Shown here: positions 32,890-42,357 of the stretch, piece after piece
Layout: every line of letters begins with the position of its first letter
How positions within the stretch are numbered: position 1 is the stretch's first letter
Assembly (NCBI RefSeq): GCF_007954365.1
Contig: NZ_VOLO01000002.1
Span: 558,001 to 622,000 of the forward strand
Source of the DNA: Frigoribacterium sp. ACAM 257
Lineage (GTDB): Bacteria; Actinomycetota; Actinomycetes; Actinomycetales; Microbacteriaceae
Length of the DNA stretch: 64,000 nt
Direction of reading: 5' to 3'
Position numbers and translations under genes: made by a program
The notes under the pieces: generated by a model
What the model saw: the letters and a program-made list of their open reading frames with translations, nothing else
What the model was told of the DNA's origin: nothing
The model's database searches: none

Positions 32890-35258
32890 CTCGTCGTCTC
32901 GGGTTCGTCCCCGAGGACCTTCTCGCGCCAGAGCGTTCCCATCCGTCGGGTGAACCGGTCTCCGTGGCTGCCGTAGGGGTCGTCGGTGACGAGGTAGGTC
33001 CAGGTGGCGGACGGCCGCCGGAGGCCCAGCTGATCAGCAGGGCCCCCGATCTGGTCAGGGTCGAGTCGGGCCACGGTCGCGGCGGCGGTCTCGAGGACAC
33101 GTTCGAAGAAGCCGTCGAACCGCCGGAGAGCCAGTGCGTGGAACTCGTCGAGCGGGGCGCCCCCGGCGAGCGCGCGCAGGTGGATCCCGTCCCGCACCTC
33201 TGACAGGTAGCCCAGGTGGTCGCTCCAGTGCTCGTCGAGCGTGAGGACGAGCACGGCGGAGATGGTCCTCGTCACCGCTGCCCCGTCGGCCTCGACCCCG
33301 AGCCCACGCAGGTGGTCCGCCAGGCGGGCTCGGAGGGTGCCGAGCAGGTCCTGCGTGTCGCTCGCCGCCCCGTCTGCCCCCGTCACGGCGGCACGTGCGT
33401 CGAGCACCACTGCCCTCTGGCGGGCGATCGCCCGGGCGTAGGCCCAGGTGGTGCGATGCCGATCACGCCGCACCCCCTCGGCGATGACCTGTGCGGAGTC
33501 GACGATCCGTCGGCGCTGCGCCGCGGACAGGCGCGGGCCGTGCCGCTCGGCGAGTGCGAGCGTGCGGGGGGTGACGTTCGTCGTGACGAGGTCGTCGGTC
33601 AGGGCGGCGAACGTCCTCGTGCCGCCCGGGTCGCCCTGCCTCCCCGCCCGGCCTCGGAGCTGGGCGTCGAGGCGTCGTGAGGCGAAGCGGCCCGTCAGGA
33701 CGATGTACAGGCCCCCTGCCTCGACGACACGTCGTCGATCTGCTCCCTCGGGCCCTCCGAGGACGATGTCGGTTCCCCGGCCCGACATCTGCGTGGAGAT
33801 CGTGACGGCGCCGAGCTCGCCGGCGCGCGCGACGATCGCCGCCTCGTCGGCGTCGTTCCGCGCATTGAGGACGACAGGGTCCGCTCCCCGGCTCCGCAGC
33901 ATGTCCGCGACCTCCACCGACTCCGCGACGCTGTGCGTGCCGACGAGCACCGGGCGGCCCGTTCCGTGCTGTGCGAGGACCTCGCGGACCACCTCGTCGA
34001 ACTTCTCGACCTGGGTCACGGTCACGACGCCGTCCGCATCGACACGAGCATCCGGGACGCGGCGCTCGACGCGCCCGGACTGGAGGCCCCCGTAGAACTC
34101 CTGCAGCTCGCGCGCCACGGGGACGACCGTCCCGCTCATCCCCGACAATGTCGCGTAGCGGCCCATCAGGTCCTGCACCGTCACCGAGTCGAGGACGAGC
34201 CCTGCCGGGCTGACGGCGAGCCCCTCCTTCGCCTCGACGGCGGCGTGCAGGCCGTCGGGCCAGCGTCGTCTCTCGGCCACACGGCCCCTGCTCGCGTCGA
34301 TGAGGGCGACCGCGCCTGCATCGACCAGGTAGTCGACGTCGCGGTGCATCAACGCTCGTGCGTGGAGGGCGAGAGTGAGCCCCGTGAGCACCGCTCCTCC
34401 CGACGTCGAGTACAGGTCGACGCCGCCCAGCTCGCGCTCCAGCTGATCGAGGCCCGCATCGGTGAACGTCGCGTTGGCGCGTTCCGCGTCGACGGTGAAG
34501 TGGTCGTGCTCGACGAGGTCGGCTACGAGCCGGGTGGTCTCGACCATGTCGACGGGGGCTTCCTCCGACGTGCCGGCGAGGACCAGCGGCACCATCGCCT
34601 CGTCGATGAGCACGGCGTCGACCTCGTCGACGACGGCGACGTCGGAGGCGGGCGAGACCCGCTCGGAGTCTCGGGTCGCGAAGCGGTCGCGGAGGACGTC
34701 GAACCCGAGCTCGCTCACCGAGGCGTACACGACGTCCCGAGACCACGCCTCGCGTCGGTCGTCGTGCTCCGTCCTCTGACCGACCCAGCCCACGCTGGCC
34801 CCGAAGGACTCGAGGAGCGACCCCATGTCCGTCGCGTCGCGCTCGGCGAGGTAGTCGTTGACCGACACGACGTGGACGCGACGCCCGCTGACCACGAACC
34901 CGACCGCCGCCACGGCACCCGCGAGGGTCTTGCCCTCGCCCGTGTCGAGCTCGACCGCGTGGCCGGTGAGCAGGGCGCAGGCGGCCACCAGCTGGTGGTC
35001 GTGTGGGCGCAGCCCGAGCCGGCGTGCCGACATCTCGCGCGCGGTCGCGAGGAACTGCGGTGCGACGCCGCCGGCGAGGGCTGTCCCGGCGAGCGGCGCC
35101 GAGTCCCGAGCGGCACGCGCGAGGACGTCGTCGTCCAGCCTGCGCGTGCTCGCCTCGAGCTCACCGGCTCGACGGACGACCGCGTGGAAGGACCGGAAGG
35201 ACGTCGCCCCGGGGAGCCCCAGCACGGTCGCCGCCCCTCTGCTGATCGAGAATCTCAC
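32886..35258 (-). CDS. Accessory SecA2-like preprotein translocase ATPase
   Basis: A 790-aa SecA-family motor, shorter than housekeeping SecA (about 900 aa or more). Motifs are Walker A DTGEGKT (105-111), VSVNDYLAERDA, and the DEAD-type DEVD (211-214). Helicase region 2 pieces include SGMSGTVVPVARELQEFY, ISTQMSGRGTDIVLGG and LRGRAGRQGDPGGTRTF. The C-terminus ends without the zinc-binding tail of SecA1. Accessory SecA2 proteins export a small set of substrates. No SecY2 or glycoprotein partner lies next to it. GTG start at 35258. Confidence 0.85.
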   Translation of the reverse strand: MRFSISRGAATVLGLPGATSFRSFHAVVRRAGELEASTRRLDDDVLARAARDSAPLAGTALAGGVAPQFLATAREMSARRLGLRPHDHQLVAACALLTGHAVELDTGEGKTLAGAVAAVGFVVSGRRVHVVSVNDYLAERDATDMGSLLESFGASVGWVGQRTEHDDRREAWSRDVVYASVSELGFDVLRDRFATRDSERVSPASDVAVVDEVDAVLIDEAMVPLVLAGTSEEAPVDMVETTRLVADLVEHDHFTVDAERANATFTDAGLDQLERELGGVDLYSTSGGAVLTGLTLALHARALMHRDVDYLVDAGAVALIDASRGRVAERRRWPDGLHAAVEAKEGLAVSPAGLVLDSVTVQDLMGRYATLSGMSGTVVPVARELQEFYGGLQSGRVERRVPDARVDADGVVTVTQVEKFDEVVREVLAQHGTGRPVLVGTHSVAESVEVADMLRSRGADPVVLNARNDADEAAIVARAGELGAVTISTQMSGRGTDIVLGGPEGADRRRVVEAGGLYIVLTGRFASRRLDAQLRGRAGRQGDPGGTRTFAALTDDLVTTNVTPRTLALAERHGPRLSAAQRRRIVDSAQVIAEGVRRDRHRTTWAYARAIARQRAVVLDARAAVTGADGAASDTQDLLGTLRARLADHLRGLGVEADGAAVTRTISAVLVLTLDEHWSDHLGYLSEVRDGIHLRALAGGAPLDEFHALALRRFDGFFERVLETAAATVARLDPDQIGGPADQLGLRRPSATWTYLVTDDPYGSHGDRFTRRMGTLWREKVLGDEPETTS

Positions 35259-35355
35259 ATGTCGAGTTTCGCACGGGTCCCGGGTGCCGACAAGGGCGGC
35301 ACGGAACGGGGGACAGCCGACGGGAGGGGAGGCTCCCTCGGTGTCTCGTCGAGTC

Positions 35356-36636
35356 TCAGCGCGCCAGCACGCCCGTCATGAACGCGGCGATCGTGCGCTG
35401 GCCGACGTCGTTCGGGTGCAGCCCGTCCGACGACAACAGGCTGCGCAGGTCCGCGCCGTCGCCCGCGCCGGAGAGCGCGTCGCCGAGCGACACGGACACG
35501 ACGCCCGTCTCGGCGACGACCTCGTCGAGCGCGGTCTCGTAGTCCGCGATCGGCGCCTGACCGGAGTCGGCCAGCCCGGCCGCGACCGGGAACTCGTCGA
35601 CGACGACGACCGTGGGAGGCGCGTCCAGCGCCTGCAGGCCCTCGACGACGTCCCGGTAGCCGTCGGCGAACTCCTCGGGGCTGCTGCCCCGCAGGTCGTT
35701 GGCGCCGAGCGTGATCGTGACGACGTCGGGCTCCGCGGCGGCGACCGCCTCGAGCCAGCCGGCGAGGTCGTCGGTGAAGGTCGCGGTCGTGGCGCCCGAG
35801 CGTGCCGAGTCGTACAGGGTCACTCCGCGCTCGCGGTCGCCGTCGAAGGCGGCCAGGCCGTGCAGCACGACGGGGTCGTCGGAGCGGTCTCCGGCCGCCA
35901 CGGTCACCGTGACGGTGTGCGGCCCGGAGTCGAGGCCCCCGACGGGCGTCACCGACGACGACGCGGCCGAGTCGCCCGTGTCGACCCGGCCCTGCCGGGT
36001 GCCGTCGACGTCCCACGTGAACGAGCCGCCGCCTCCTGCCCACCACAGGTCGACGTCGGTGCCCGTCACCGGCCAGCTCACCTGCGCTCCGGGCTCGAGC
36101 TCGAGGCTGCGGAAGCCCAGGGCGGGCGAGGTGCCGTCGAGGTCGACGCCGCCCTGCCGGTCGGTCGCCCAGTCGCCCCAGGGGGAGTCGGGCCCGTACG
36201 TCGCGAACACCGCCGGTCGGTAGCCGACGCCGCCGGTGACGCCGTCGACGGGGTGCGCGGCGCGGAGGGCGTCGCGGGTGAGGTCGACCCATCGGCTGTC
36301 GACCGAGGAGGCGCCCTGCCCCTCCGTGATCGAGTCGCCGACCGCGAGCCACCGGGCGGGCGACCCGTCGGCGTCGGCGAGGGCGGCGTCCCACGCGGCC
36401 CAGGCGTCGTCGGAGCCGGCGCTCGTGCCGGTGCCCCCGTCGGGTGCGGCCGAGGCGCTGCCCGTCGCGCCGGACGTCGCGTCGTCGTCCGCGGCGGACC
36501 CGCCAGCCCCGCCGGTGCAGCCCGTCAGCAGCAGTGTCGCGGCGAGCAGCCCCGCGACGGGGAGGGCGTGTCGCGTCGACGAGCGCCGCGAGCGGGTCGT
36601 CGAGCGCCAGCGGGACATCGAGGAGGCGCGCTTCAC
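35356..36636 (-). CDS. SGNH/GDSL-hydrolase-like lipoprotein
   Basis: A 426-aa exported protein. Basic N-terminus, hydrophobic segment and lipobox LLTGC (about residue 40), a Gly/Ser/Thr linker, then an SGNH hydrolase. Block I is ARWLAVGDSITEGQG with the catalytic Ser, block III TITLGANDL, and the C-terminal DGLHPND holds the Asp/His pair. A beta-rich insert of about 140 residues (around residues 165-260) between blocks I and III may bind substrate. The GTG start overlaps the ABC-F gene stop (GTGA); ATG 36618 is an alternative. It may deacylate surface glycans. Confidence 0.82.
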   Translation of the reverse strand: MKRASSMSRWRSTTRSRRSSTRHALPVAGLLAATLLLTGCTGGAGGSAADDDATSGATGSASAAPDGGTGTSAGSDDAWAAWDAALADADGSPARWLAVGDSITEGQGASSVDSRWVDLTRDALRAAHPVDGVTGGVGYRPAVFATYGPDSPWGDWATDRQGGVDLDGTSPALGFRSLELEPGAQVSWPVTGTDVDLWWAGGGGSFTWDVDGTRQGRVDTGDSAASSSVTPVGGLDSGPHTVTVTVAAGDRSDDPVVLHGLAAFDGDRERGVTLYDSARSGATTATFTDDLAGWLEAVAAAEPDVVTITLGANDLRGSSPEEFADGYRDVVEGLQALDAPPTVVVVDEFPVAAGLADSGQAPIADYETALDEVVAETGVVSVSLGDALSGAGDGADLRSLLSSDGLHPNDVGQRTIAAFMTGVLAR

Positions 36637-38339
36637 GACTCCGTCACCCGGCCGCCCTCGACGCGCCACTGGCGGTCGAGCCGCACCGTCTGCAGCATCC
36701 GCCGGTCGTGCGTCACGAGCAGAAGCGTCCCCTCGTACGACTCGAGGGCCTGCTCGAGCTGCTCGATCGCGGCCAGGTCGAGGTGGTTCGTCGGCTCGTC
36801 GAGCACGAGCACGTTGACGCCGCGGGCCTGCAGCAGGGCGAGGCCGGCACGGGTGCGCTCGCCCGGCGACAGCTCGTCGACGGGGCGCGAGACGTGGTCG
36901 GCCTTGAGCCCGAACTTGGCGAGCAGCGTGCGCACCTCGGCCTGGGGCCACTCGGGCACGAGCGCCTCGAAAGCCTCGACCAGGGGCTCGTCGCCGGCGA
37001 GGAGCGCACGCGCCTGGTCGATCTCGCCGACGGCGATGCTGGCTCCGCGGCTGGCGCCTCCTTCGCTCGGGGCCTGGCGCCCGAGGAGCCCGCGCAGCAG
37101 CGTGGACTTGCCGGCCCCGTTGGGTCCGGTGATGCCGATGCGGTCGCCGCCGTCGACCTGAAGCGAGACGGGACCGAGCACGAACTCGTCGCCCGGCTCG
37201 CCCTGGCGGAACACCGCGCCGCTGAGCGTCGCGACGACGGCGCTCGACCGCGGCGCCGAGCCGATCGTGAACTCGAGCTGCCACTCTTTGCGGGGCTCGT
37301 CGACCTCCTCCATGCGCGCGATGCGGCTCTCCATCTGGCGGACCTTCTGGCCCTGCTTCTCGCTCGACTCGGCGGACGCCTTGCGGCGGATCTTGTCGTT
37401 GTCGGGGGCCTTCTTCATCGCGTTGCGGACGCCCTGGCTCGACCACTCGCGCTGGGTGCGGGCACGGCCGACGAGGTCGGCCTTCTTGTCCGCGAACTCG
37501 TCGTAGGCCTCGCGGGCGTGACGCCTGGCCGTCTCGCGCTCCTCGAGGTAGGAGTCGTAGCCGCCGCCGAACACCCGGTTCGACGACTGGGCGAGGTCGA
37601 GCTCGAGCACCTTCGTGACGCAGCGCGCGAGGAACTCGCGGTCGTGGCTGACCAGCACGACGCCGCCGCGCTGGCCCTGCACGAAGCGCTCGAGCCGCTC
37701 GAGGCCGTCGAGGTCGAGGTCGTTCGTGGGCTCGTCGAGCAGGGCGACGTCGAAGCGGCTGAGCAGCAGTGCGGCCAGGCCGACGCGGGCGGCCTGGCCG
37801 CCGCTGAGGGAGGTCATCGGACTGTCGGGGCCGACGGCGGCCGTGCCAGGCTCGCCCGTCGCCGTCGCCGTCGCCAGGCCGAGCTCGGCCAGCACCTGCG
37901 GGAGGCGATCGTCGAGGTCGGCCGCGCCGCTCGCGAGCCAGCGCTCGAGCGCCGTCGAGTAGACGTCGGCAGGGTCGAGTCCGTCGGCTCGCGGGGCGGC
38001 GTCCACCTCGCCGAGGGCCGAGGCCGCCTCGTCCATCTCGGCGGCGGCCTGCGTGCAGCCGGTGCGGCGGCCGATGTAGCCGGCGACGGTCTCGCCGGGC
38101 ACGCGCTCGTGCTCCTGCGGCAGCCAGCCGACGAAGGCGTCGCCGGGGCTCAGCACGACGGAGCCGTCCTGCGGCTGGTCCACCCCGGCGAGGAGGCGCA
38201 GCAGCGTCGACTTGCCGGCCCCGTTCACGCCGACCACGCCGACGACGTCGCCGGGCGCGACCGTGAGGTCGAGGTGGTCGAAGAGGGTGCGGTGCCCGTG
38301 GCCGCCGGCCAGGTCCTTCGCCACGAGGGATGCGCTCAT
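36633..38339 (-). CDS. ABC-F family ATPase
   Basis: A 568-aa soluble protein with two ABC cassettes and no membrane segments. Cassette 1 has Walker A GVNGAGKST and signature LSGGQAARVGL; cassette 2 has GPNGAGKST and LSPGERTRAGL. A charged linker helix region between them (residues about 245-320, KKADLVGRARTQREWSSQG ... KIRRKASAESSEKQ) fits the P-site tRNA interaction motif of ABC-F proteins. These act on ribosomes as translation factors or antibiotic protection proteins; which applies is unknown. ATG at 38339. Confidence 0.9.
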   Translation of the reverse strand: MSASLVAKDLAGGHGHRTLFDHLDLTVAPGDVVGVVGVNGAGKSTLLRLLAGVDQPQDGSVVLSPGDAFVGWLPQEHERVPGETVAGYIGRRTGCTQAAAEMDEAASALGEVDAAPRADGLDPADVYSTALERWLASGAADLDDRLPQVLAELGLATATATGEPGTAAVGPDSPMTSLSGGQAARVGLAALLLSRFDVALLDEPTNDLDLDGLERLERFVQGQRGGVVLVSHDREFLARCVTKVLELDLAQSSNRVFGGGYDSYLEERETARRHAREAYDEFADKKADLVGRARTQREWSSQGVRNAMKKAPDNDKIRRKASAESSEKQGQKVRQMESRIARMEEVDEPRKEWQLEFTIGSAPRSSAVVATLSGAVFRQGEPGDEFVLGPVSLQVDGGDRIGITGPNGAGKSTLLRGLLGRQAPSEGGASRGASIAVGEIDQARALLAGDEPLVEAFEALVPEWPQAEVRTLLAKFGLKADHVSRPVDELSPGERTRAGLALLQARGVNVLVLDEPTNHLDLAAIEQLEQALESYEGTLLLVTHDRRMLQTVRLDRQWRVEGGRVTES

Positions 38340-38546
38340 CGGACCATCTTCCCAGCCCGCCGTCGTCGCCGCGATCGCGCGCCCCGCCTCCTCATTCAGG
38401 AAGATGTGGCCTGATCCGCGCACCCGGGGGATGACGAGTCCTGAACGGTGCACGGCGAAGGAACGCCGCCGTTCGACTTCCTGGATCCGGCCGAGCGCCC
38501 CTGGCGAGTCCAGCCCGCGGCGCGCGCGACCTGGCAGGGTGGGGCC

Positions 38547-38732
38547 ATGGCTACCCTCACTCGTCCCCGCCGCGGCAAGGTCATCGCCGGAGTCTGTGCC
38601 GCACTCGCGAACCGATTCGGCCTCAGCCCGTTCCTCGTGCGGCTGCTGTTCGTGCTGTCGCTGTTGCTGCCCGGCCCGCAGGTGCTGCTGTACCTCGTGC
38701 TCTGGGTGGTGTTCCCGAAGGAGGGGCGCTAG
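38547..38732 (+). CDS. PspC domain protein
   Basis: A 61-aa PspC-domain membrane protein: RPRRGKVIAGVCAALANRFG, then a hydrophobic segment with LVRLLFVLSLLL and the closing LYLVLWVVFPKE. PspC proteins relate to envelope-stress signalling. ATG 38547 gives the normal short form; a longer in-frame reading to 38448 is Pro/Arg rich and unlikely. The gene is monocistronic and divergent from the ABC-F gene. Confidence 0.88.
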   Translation: MATLTRPRRGKVIAGVCAALANRFGLSPFLVRLLFVLSLLLPGPQVLLYLVLWVVFPKEGR

Positions 38733-38797
38733 CCGCTCGCAGGACCGGTCGCAGCCGAGAGCGGATCGGGTCTCGCACCACCCGGAGCAGGCCGGGC

Positions 38798-39256
38798 TCA
38801 GTCGAGCGTCTGCACCAGGCTCTCCTGCAGGTAGCCGAGCCAGTCGAACACGTCGTGCATCACGACCACGTGCGGGTCGTCGCTCGGCGCCGGGCCCTCG
38901 GACGTGACTCCGAGCCGGCTGCCGAGCACGAGCCGCAGGTCGGTCAACGTCCGCAGCCACGACTGCTGCCCCGCGACGTCGAGCCGCTCGGCGGTCGGCG
39001 CCGCCACGTCGTCGAGCACCCGTCGCGCGTTGGCGAGCTTGCGTGCGGTGAGGTCGTCGGCGGTGAACCTGCGGAACTCGGCAGCCGCCTCCTCGTCGTC
39101 GGGGTAGGCGGAGGGAAGGAGGCGCGCCACGGCAGGGTCGCCGGGGTCCCCGCCCTCGAGCACGGTCACGAGCTGGGCGACGAGGTCGCCGAGCAGCCTC
39201 GCCTCGTGCGCGGGCAGGTCGAGCAGCAGCTCGTCGCCGCGACGCCGGAACGGCAT
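38798..39256 (-). CDS. DUF2017 protein downstream of clpS
   Basis: A 152-aa cytosolic protein of the DUF2017 family, which in actinomycetes regularly follows clpS. Recognisable parts are the start PFRRRGDELLLDLPAHEA, FRRFTADDLTARKLANARR, and the C-terminal FDWLGYLQESLVQTL. Its function is unknown, but context suggests a link to ClpP-dependent proteolysis. The ATG overlaps the clpS stop (ATGA). Confidence 0.88.
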   Translation of the reverse strand: MPFRRRGDELLLDLPAHEARLLGDLVAQLVTVLEGGDPGDPAVARLLPSAYPDDEEAAAEFRRFTADDLTARKLANARRVLDDVAAPTAERLDVAGQQSWLRTLTDLRLVLGSRLGVTSEGPAPSDDPHVVVMHDVFDWLGYLQESLVQTLD

Positions 39257-39558
39257 CACTCGTCGGCCTTCGCGACGGTCGCCCAGAGGCCGAAGTCGTG
39301 CAGGGCCTCGACGTGCCGCTCCATCGCCTCGCGCGGGCCGGTGGCCACGACGGCGCGACCGGTCGTGTGCACCTGCATCATGAGGCGCTCCGACTCTGCC
39401 GCCGCATAGCCGAAGTAGCTGCGGAACACCCAGCTCACGTACGACATCAGGTTCACCGGGTCGTCCCAGACGAGCACGACCCAGGGCACGTCGGGCGCGA
39501 CGAGGAGGCGCTCGCCGGTCTCGGTCCCGGTGCGCGTGTCGTCGAGGGTCTGCGTCAC
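39256..39558 (-). CDS. clpS: ATP-dependent Clp protease adaptor ClpS
   Basis: A 100-aa adaptor that delivers N-end-rule substrates to ClpCP/ClpAP. The core begins PWVVLVWDDPVNLMSYV, where the conserved Asp-Asp-x-x-N binds the N-degron. It continues through FGYAAAESERLMMQVHTTGRA and ends with FGLWATVAK. The GTG at 39558 gives the normal length; upstream in-frame sequence is Pro/Arg rich. It is coupled to the DUF2017 gene by ATGA. Confidence 0.92.
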   Translation of the reverse strand: MTQTLDDTRTGTETGERLLVAPDVPWVVLVWDDPVNLMSYVSWVFRSYFGYAAAESERLMMQVHTTGRAVVATGPREAMERHVEALHDFGLWATVAKADE

Positions 39559-39714
39559 CGCACCAGCGTGCCACGGCTCGCCCGACAGAACGAACCGTCT
39601 GGTCTGCCCGTGCTCCGGAGACGAGCCCGGCCAGGGTGGTGAGCGGGTCGCGACCGCCGCCTCCTGCGTGCCCGGCAGCACCCCCCGGTCTCGCGTCCGC
39701 CCAGCCGCCCGAGT

Positions 39715-39720
39715 TATGAT
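39715..39720 (+). promoter_or_regulatory. -10 box upstream of glyA riboswitch
   Basis: TATGAT matches the consensus at five of six positions. The predicted start at about 39727 coincides with the first stem of the ZTP riboswitch, so the aptamer would begin at the mRNA 5' end. No good -35 box is seen. Confidence 0.6.
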
Positions 39721-39724
39721 CGAC

Positions 39725-39800
39725 CCCGTCGCGACTGGCGTTCAGATGGTCACCATCGGGGAGCGACGCACACACGGTACGTGGCCGTACGCCTGGGCCA
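39725..39800 (+). promoter_or_regulatory. ZTP (pfl) riboswitch controlling glyA-folD
   Basis: The consensus blocks are in order: CGTCGCGACTGGCG (39727-39740), a hairpin GATGGTCACCATC, GGGGAGCGACG (39758-39768) closing the first stem CGTCGC/GCGACG, then GCCGTACGCCTGGGCC (39784-39799). ZTP riboswitches sense ZMP/ZTP, which build up when 10-formyl-tetrahydrofolate is short, and often control glyA and folD. The start codon is 69 nt downstream, which leaves room for the expression platform. Confidence 0.82.
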
Positions 39801-39868
39801 CCTCACCACCTGAAGAACCGGCACCTCGTGCCGCCCTCGTCCCGTGACCGTGTAGAGAGAGACCCGCC

Positions 39869-41188
39869 ATGACGATCCAGTCAGAGTCCACCGCCAGCGC
39901 CGCCGGGGCCAGCTCCGCCGGCCAGAAGCTGCCCTCGACCTTCAACGCCCCGCTGAGCGAGGTCGACCCCGAGATCGCCGCCGTCCTCGAGCAAGAGCTC
40001 GGCCGTCAGCGCGACTACCTCGAGATGATCGCCTCCGAGAACTTCGTGCCGCGTGCCGTGCTCGAGTCGCAGGGCTCCGTTCTCACGAACAAGTACGCCG
40101 AGGGCTACCCGGGCCGCCGCTACTACGGCGGCTGCGAGTTCGTCGACGTCGCCGAGAACCTCGCCATCGAGCGCGCGAAGTCGCTCTTCGGCGCCGACTT
40201 CGCCAACGTGCAGCCGCACTCAGGCGCGCAGGCCAACGCCGCCGTGCTGGCGGCGCTCGCCGACATCGGCGACACGATCCTCGGCCTCGAGCTGTCGCAC
40301 GGCGGCCACCTGACCCACGGCATGAAGCTCAACTTCAGCGGCAAGATGTACAAGGCCGTGGCCTACGAGGTCGACCCCGAGACGTACCTGATAGACATGG
40401 ACGTCGTTCGTCGCCAGGCGATCGAGCACAAGCCGAAGGTCATCATCGCCGGCTGGTCGGCCTACCCCCGTCAGCTCGACTTCGAGGCCTTCCGGGCCAT
40501 CGCGGACGAGGTCGGCGCGTACCTCTGGGTCGACATGGCGCACTTCGCCGGGCTCGTCGCCGCCGGGCTGCACCCCTCGCCCGTGCCGCACGCCCACGTC
40601 GTCTCGTCGACCGTGCACAAGACCCTCGCCGGTCCCCGCTCCGGCGTGATCCTGTCGAACCACGAGCCGCTCTTCAAGAAGCTCAACTCGGCGGTGTTCC
40701 CCGGTCAGCAGGGCGGCCCGCTGATGCACGTCATCGCCGCCAAGGCGACTGCGTTCAAGCTCGCGGCCGAGCCCGAGTTCAAGGACCGCCAGGAGCGCAC
40801 CATCCGCGGCGCCCAGGCCCTCGCCGCGCGCCTGATGCAGGCCGACGCGAAGGCGGCCGGCGTCGACGTGCTCACCGGCGGCACCGACGTGCACCTCGTG
40901 CTCGTCGACCTTCGCGCCAGCGAGGTCGACGGCAAGCAGGCGGAGAACCTCCTGCACGAGGTCGGCATCACCGTGAACCGCAACTCGGTCCCGTGGGATC
41001 CTCGCCCGCCGATGGTCACCTCCGGCGTCCGCATCGGCACGTCCGCACTGGCGACCCGCGGCTTCGACGACGCCGAGTTCGCCGAGGTCGCCGACATCAT
41101 CGCCACGACGCTGATGCCCGAGCCCGACATCGCCGCGCTCGCCGCGCGGGTGAAGGCGCTGACCGACGCGTTCCCGCTCTACGCGTGA
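39869..41188 (+). CDS. glyA: Serine hydroxymethyltransferase
   Basis: A 439-aa PLP enzyme that interconverts serine and glycine while charging tetrahydrofolate with a one-carbon unit. The start is Ala/Ser rich, then [33 protein letters not shown] and [15 protein letters not shown]. The PLP lysine lies in [13 protein letters not shown]. Length is about 15 residues above typical because of the N-terminal leader. It is controlled by the upstream ZTP riboswitch and overlaps folD at the stop (GTGA). Confidence 0.96.
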   Translation: MTIQSESTASAAGASSAGQKLPSTFNAPLSEVDPEIAAVLEQELGRQRDYLEMIASENFVPRAVLESQGSVLTNKYAEGYPGRRYYGGCEFVDVAENLAIERAKSLFGADFANVQPHSGAQANAAVLAALADIGDTILGLELSHGGHLTHGMKLNFSGKMYKAVAYEVDPETYLIDMDVVRRQAIEHKPKVIIAGWSAYPRQLDFEAFRAIADEVGAYLWVDMAHFAGLVAAGLHPSPVPHAHVVSSTVHKTLAGPRSGVILSNHEPLFKKLNSAVFPGQQGGPLMHVIAAKATAFKLAAEPEFKDRQERTIRGAQALAARLMQADAKAAGVDVLTGGTDVHLVLVDLRASEVDGKQAENLLHEVGITVNRNSVPWDPRPPMVTSGVRIGTSALATRGFDDAEFAEVADIIATTLMPEPDIAALAARVKALTDAFPLYA

Positions 41189-42261
41189 GCGCGGGCGTGG
41201 GCGCCGTCGACTCGACCGGCGCCTCCTCGTCCTCTGACCCGACCGGCGCCTCCTCGTCCTCTGGCGTGGTCTCAGGCGCCGGCGCAGGTGCCGGCGCGGG
41301 CACGGGCGCGGGCGCAGGTGCCGGCGCGGGCGCTGAGGTCGCGGTCGACGCCCAGGGGCGGCCGCTGATCGCCGGGCCCGGCAGCGCCGTGAAGATCGAC
41401 GGCACGGCCCTCGCCGCGACGGTCAAGGCCGACCTGCGCGAGCGGGTCGACGCCCTCAAGGCGCGAGGCACGGCACCGGGGCTCGGGACGATCCTGGTCG
41501 GGGCGAACCCCGGCTCGCTGTCGTACGTCGCGGGCAAGCACCGGGACTGCGCGGAGGTGGGGATCGAGTCGATCCGCATCGACCTGCCCGACACGGCGTC
41601 CGAGGGCGAGATCCGCGCAGCCATCGAGACGATGAACGCGGACGAGGCCGTGACGGCCTTCATCATCCAGCTCCCGTTGCCCGAGGGCATCGACCCGACC
41701 GCGATGCTCGAGCTCATGGACCCCGCCAAGGACGCCGACGGCCTGCACCCCGTCAACCTCGGCGAGCTGGTGCTCGCCGTGCCCGGGGGCAAGGGCTCGA
41801 TCGACACGCCGCTGCCCTGCACGCCGCGGGGCATCGTCGCCATGCTGCGGGCGTACGACGTGCCGATCGCCGGCGCGCACGTGACGATCGTCGGCCAGGG
41901 GCTGACGGTGGGACGCCCGCTCGGGCTGCTCCTGACGCGGCTGGAGGCGACGGCCACGCTCACGCACTCGCGCACGGCGGACGTGGCCGCGGAGGTGCGC
42001 CGGGCCGACATCGTCGTGGCAGCCGCCGGGGTGGCCGGCCTGGTCAAGCCGGACTGGGTGCAGCCCGGCGCGACCGTGATCGACGTGGGCATCACCCGCG
42101 TCCTGAACGAGGAGACCGGCAAGTACAAGCTGCGCGGCGACGTCGACCCGGGCGTGGCCGCCGTGGCGGGTGCCCTGTCGCCGGTGCCCGGGGGAGTCGG
42201 GCCCATGACCCGCGCGATGCTGCTCGCCAACGTGGTGGAGGCCGCCGAGCGCGTCGCCTGA
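41185..42261 (+). CDS. folD: Methylenetetrahydrofolate dehydrogenase/cyclohydrolase
   Basis: The enzyme oxidises methylene-THF to formyl-THF using NADP. The conserved core starts at [16 protein letters not shown] (residue 69 from GTG 41185). It contains [17 protein letters not shown] with the catalytic Tyr and Lys, IIQLPLP, and the [12 protein letters not shown] loop. From GTG 41185, which overlaps the glyA stop, the protein is 358 aa with a 68-residue Ser/Gly/Ala/Thr leader. That leader includes a 27-bp in-frame duplication (41213-41262) and Gly-Ala repeats. GTG 41389 would give the standard 290 aa but lacks a ribosome site. The longer form is reported with reserve. Confidence 0.9.
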   Translation: MSAGVGAVDSTGASSSSDPTGASSSSGVVSGAGAGAGAGTGAGAGAGAGAEVAVDAQGRPLIAGPGSAVKIDGTALAATVKADLRERVDALKARGTAPGLGTILVGANPGSLSYVAGKHRDCAEVGIESIRIDLPDTASEGEIRAAIETMNADEAVTAFIIQLPLPEGIDPTAMLELMDPAKDADGLHPVNLGELVLAVPGGKGSIDTPLPCTPRGIVAMLRAYDVPIAGAHVTIVGQGLTVGRPLGLLLTRLEATATLTHSRTADVAAEVRRADIVVAAAGVAGLVKPDWVQPGATVIDVGITRVLNEETGKYKLRGDVDPGVAAVAGALSPVPGGVGPMTRAMLLANVVEAAERVA

Positions 42262-42265
42262 GGCG

Positions 42266-42337
42266 CCGTGCCGCGCCGCGCCGTGCCGTGCCGCGCCGTG
42301 CCGTGCCGCGCCGCGCCGTGCCGCGCCGCGCCGCGCC
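42266..42337. repeat. Five-bp GCCGC/GCCGT tandem repeat
   Basis: A run of about fourteen GCCGC or GCCGT units follows the folD stop. No coding frame covers it. It is a simple-sequence tract of unknown effect. Confidence 0.8.
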
Positions 42338-42357
42338 TGCTGCGCGTGGGAGATGCT

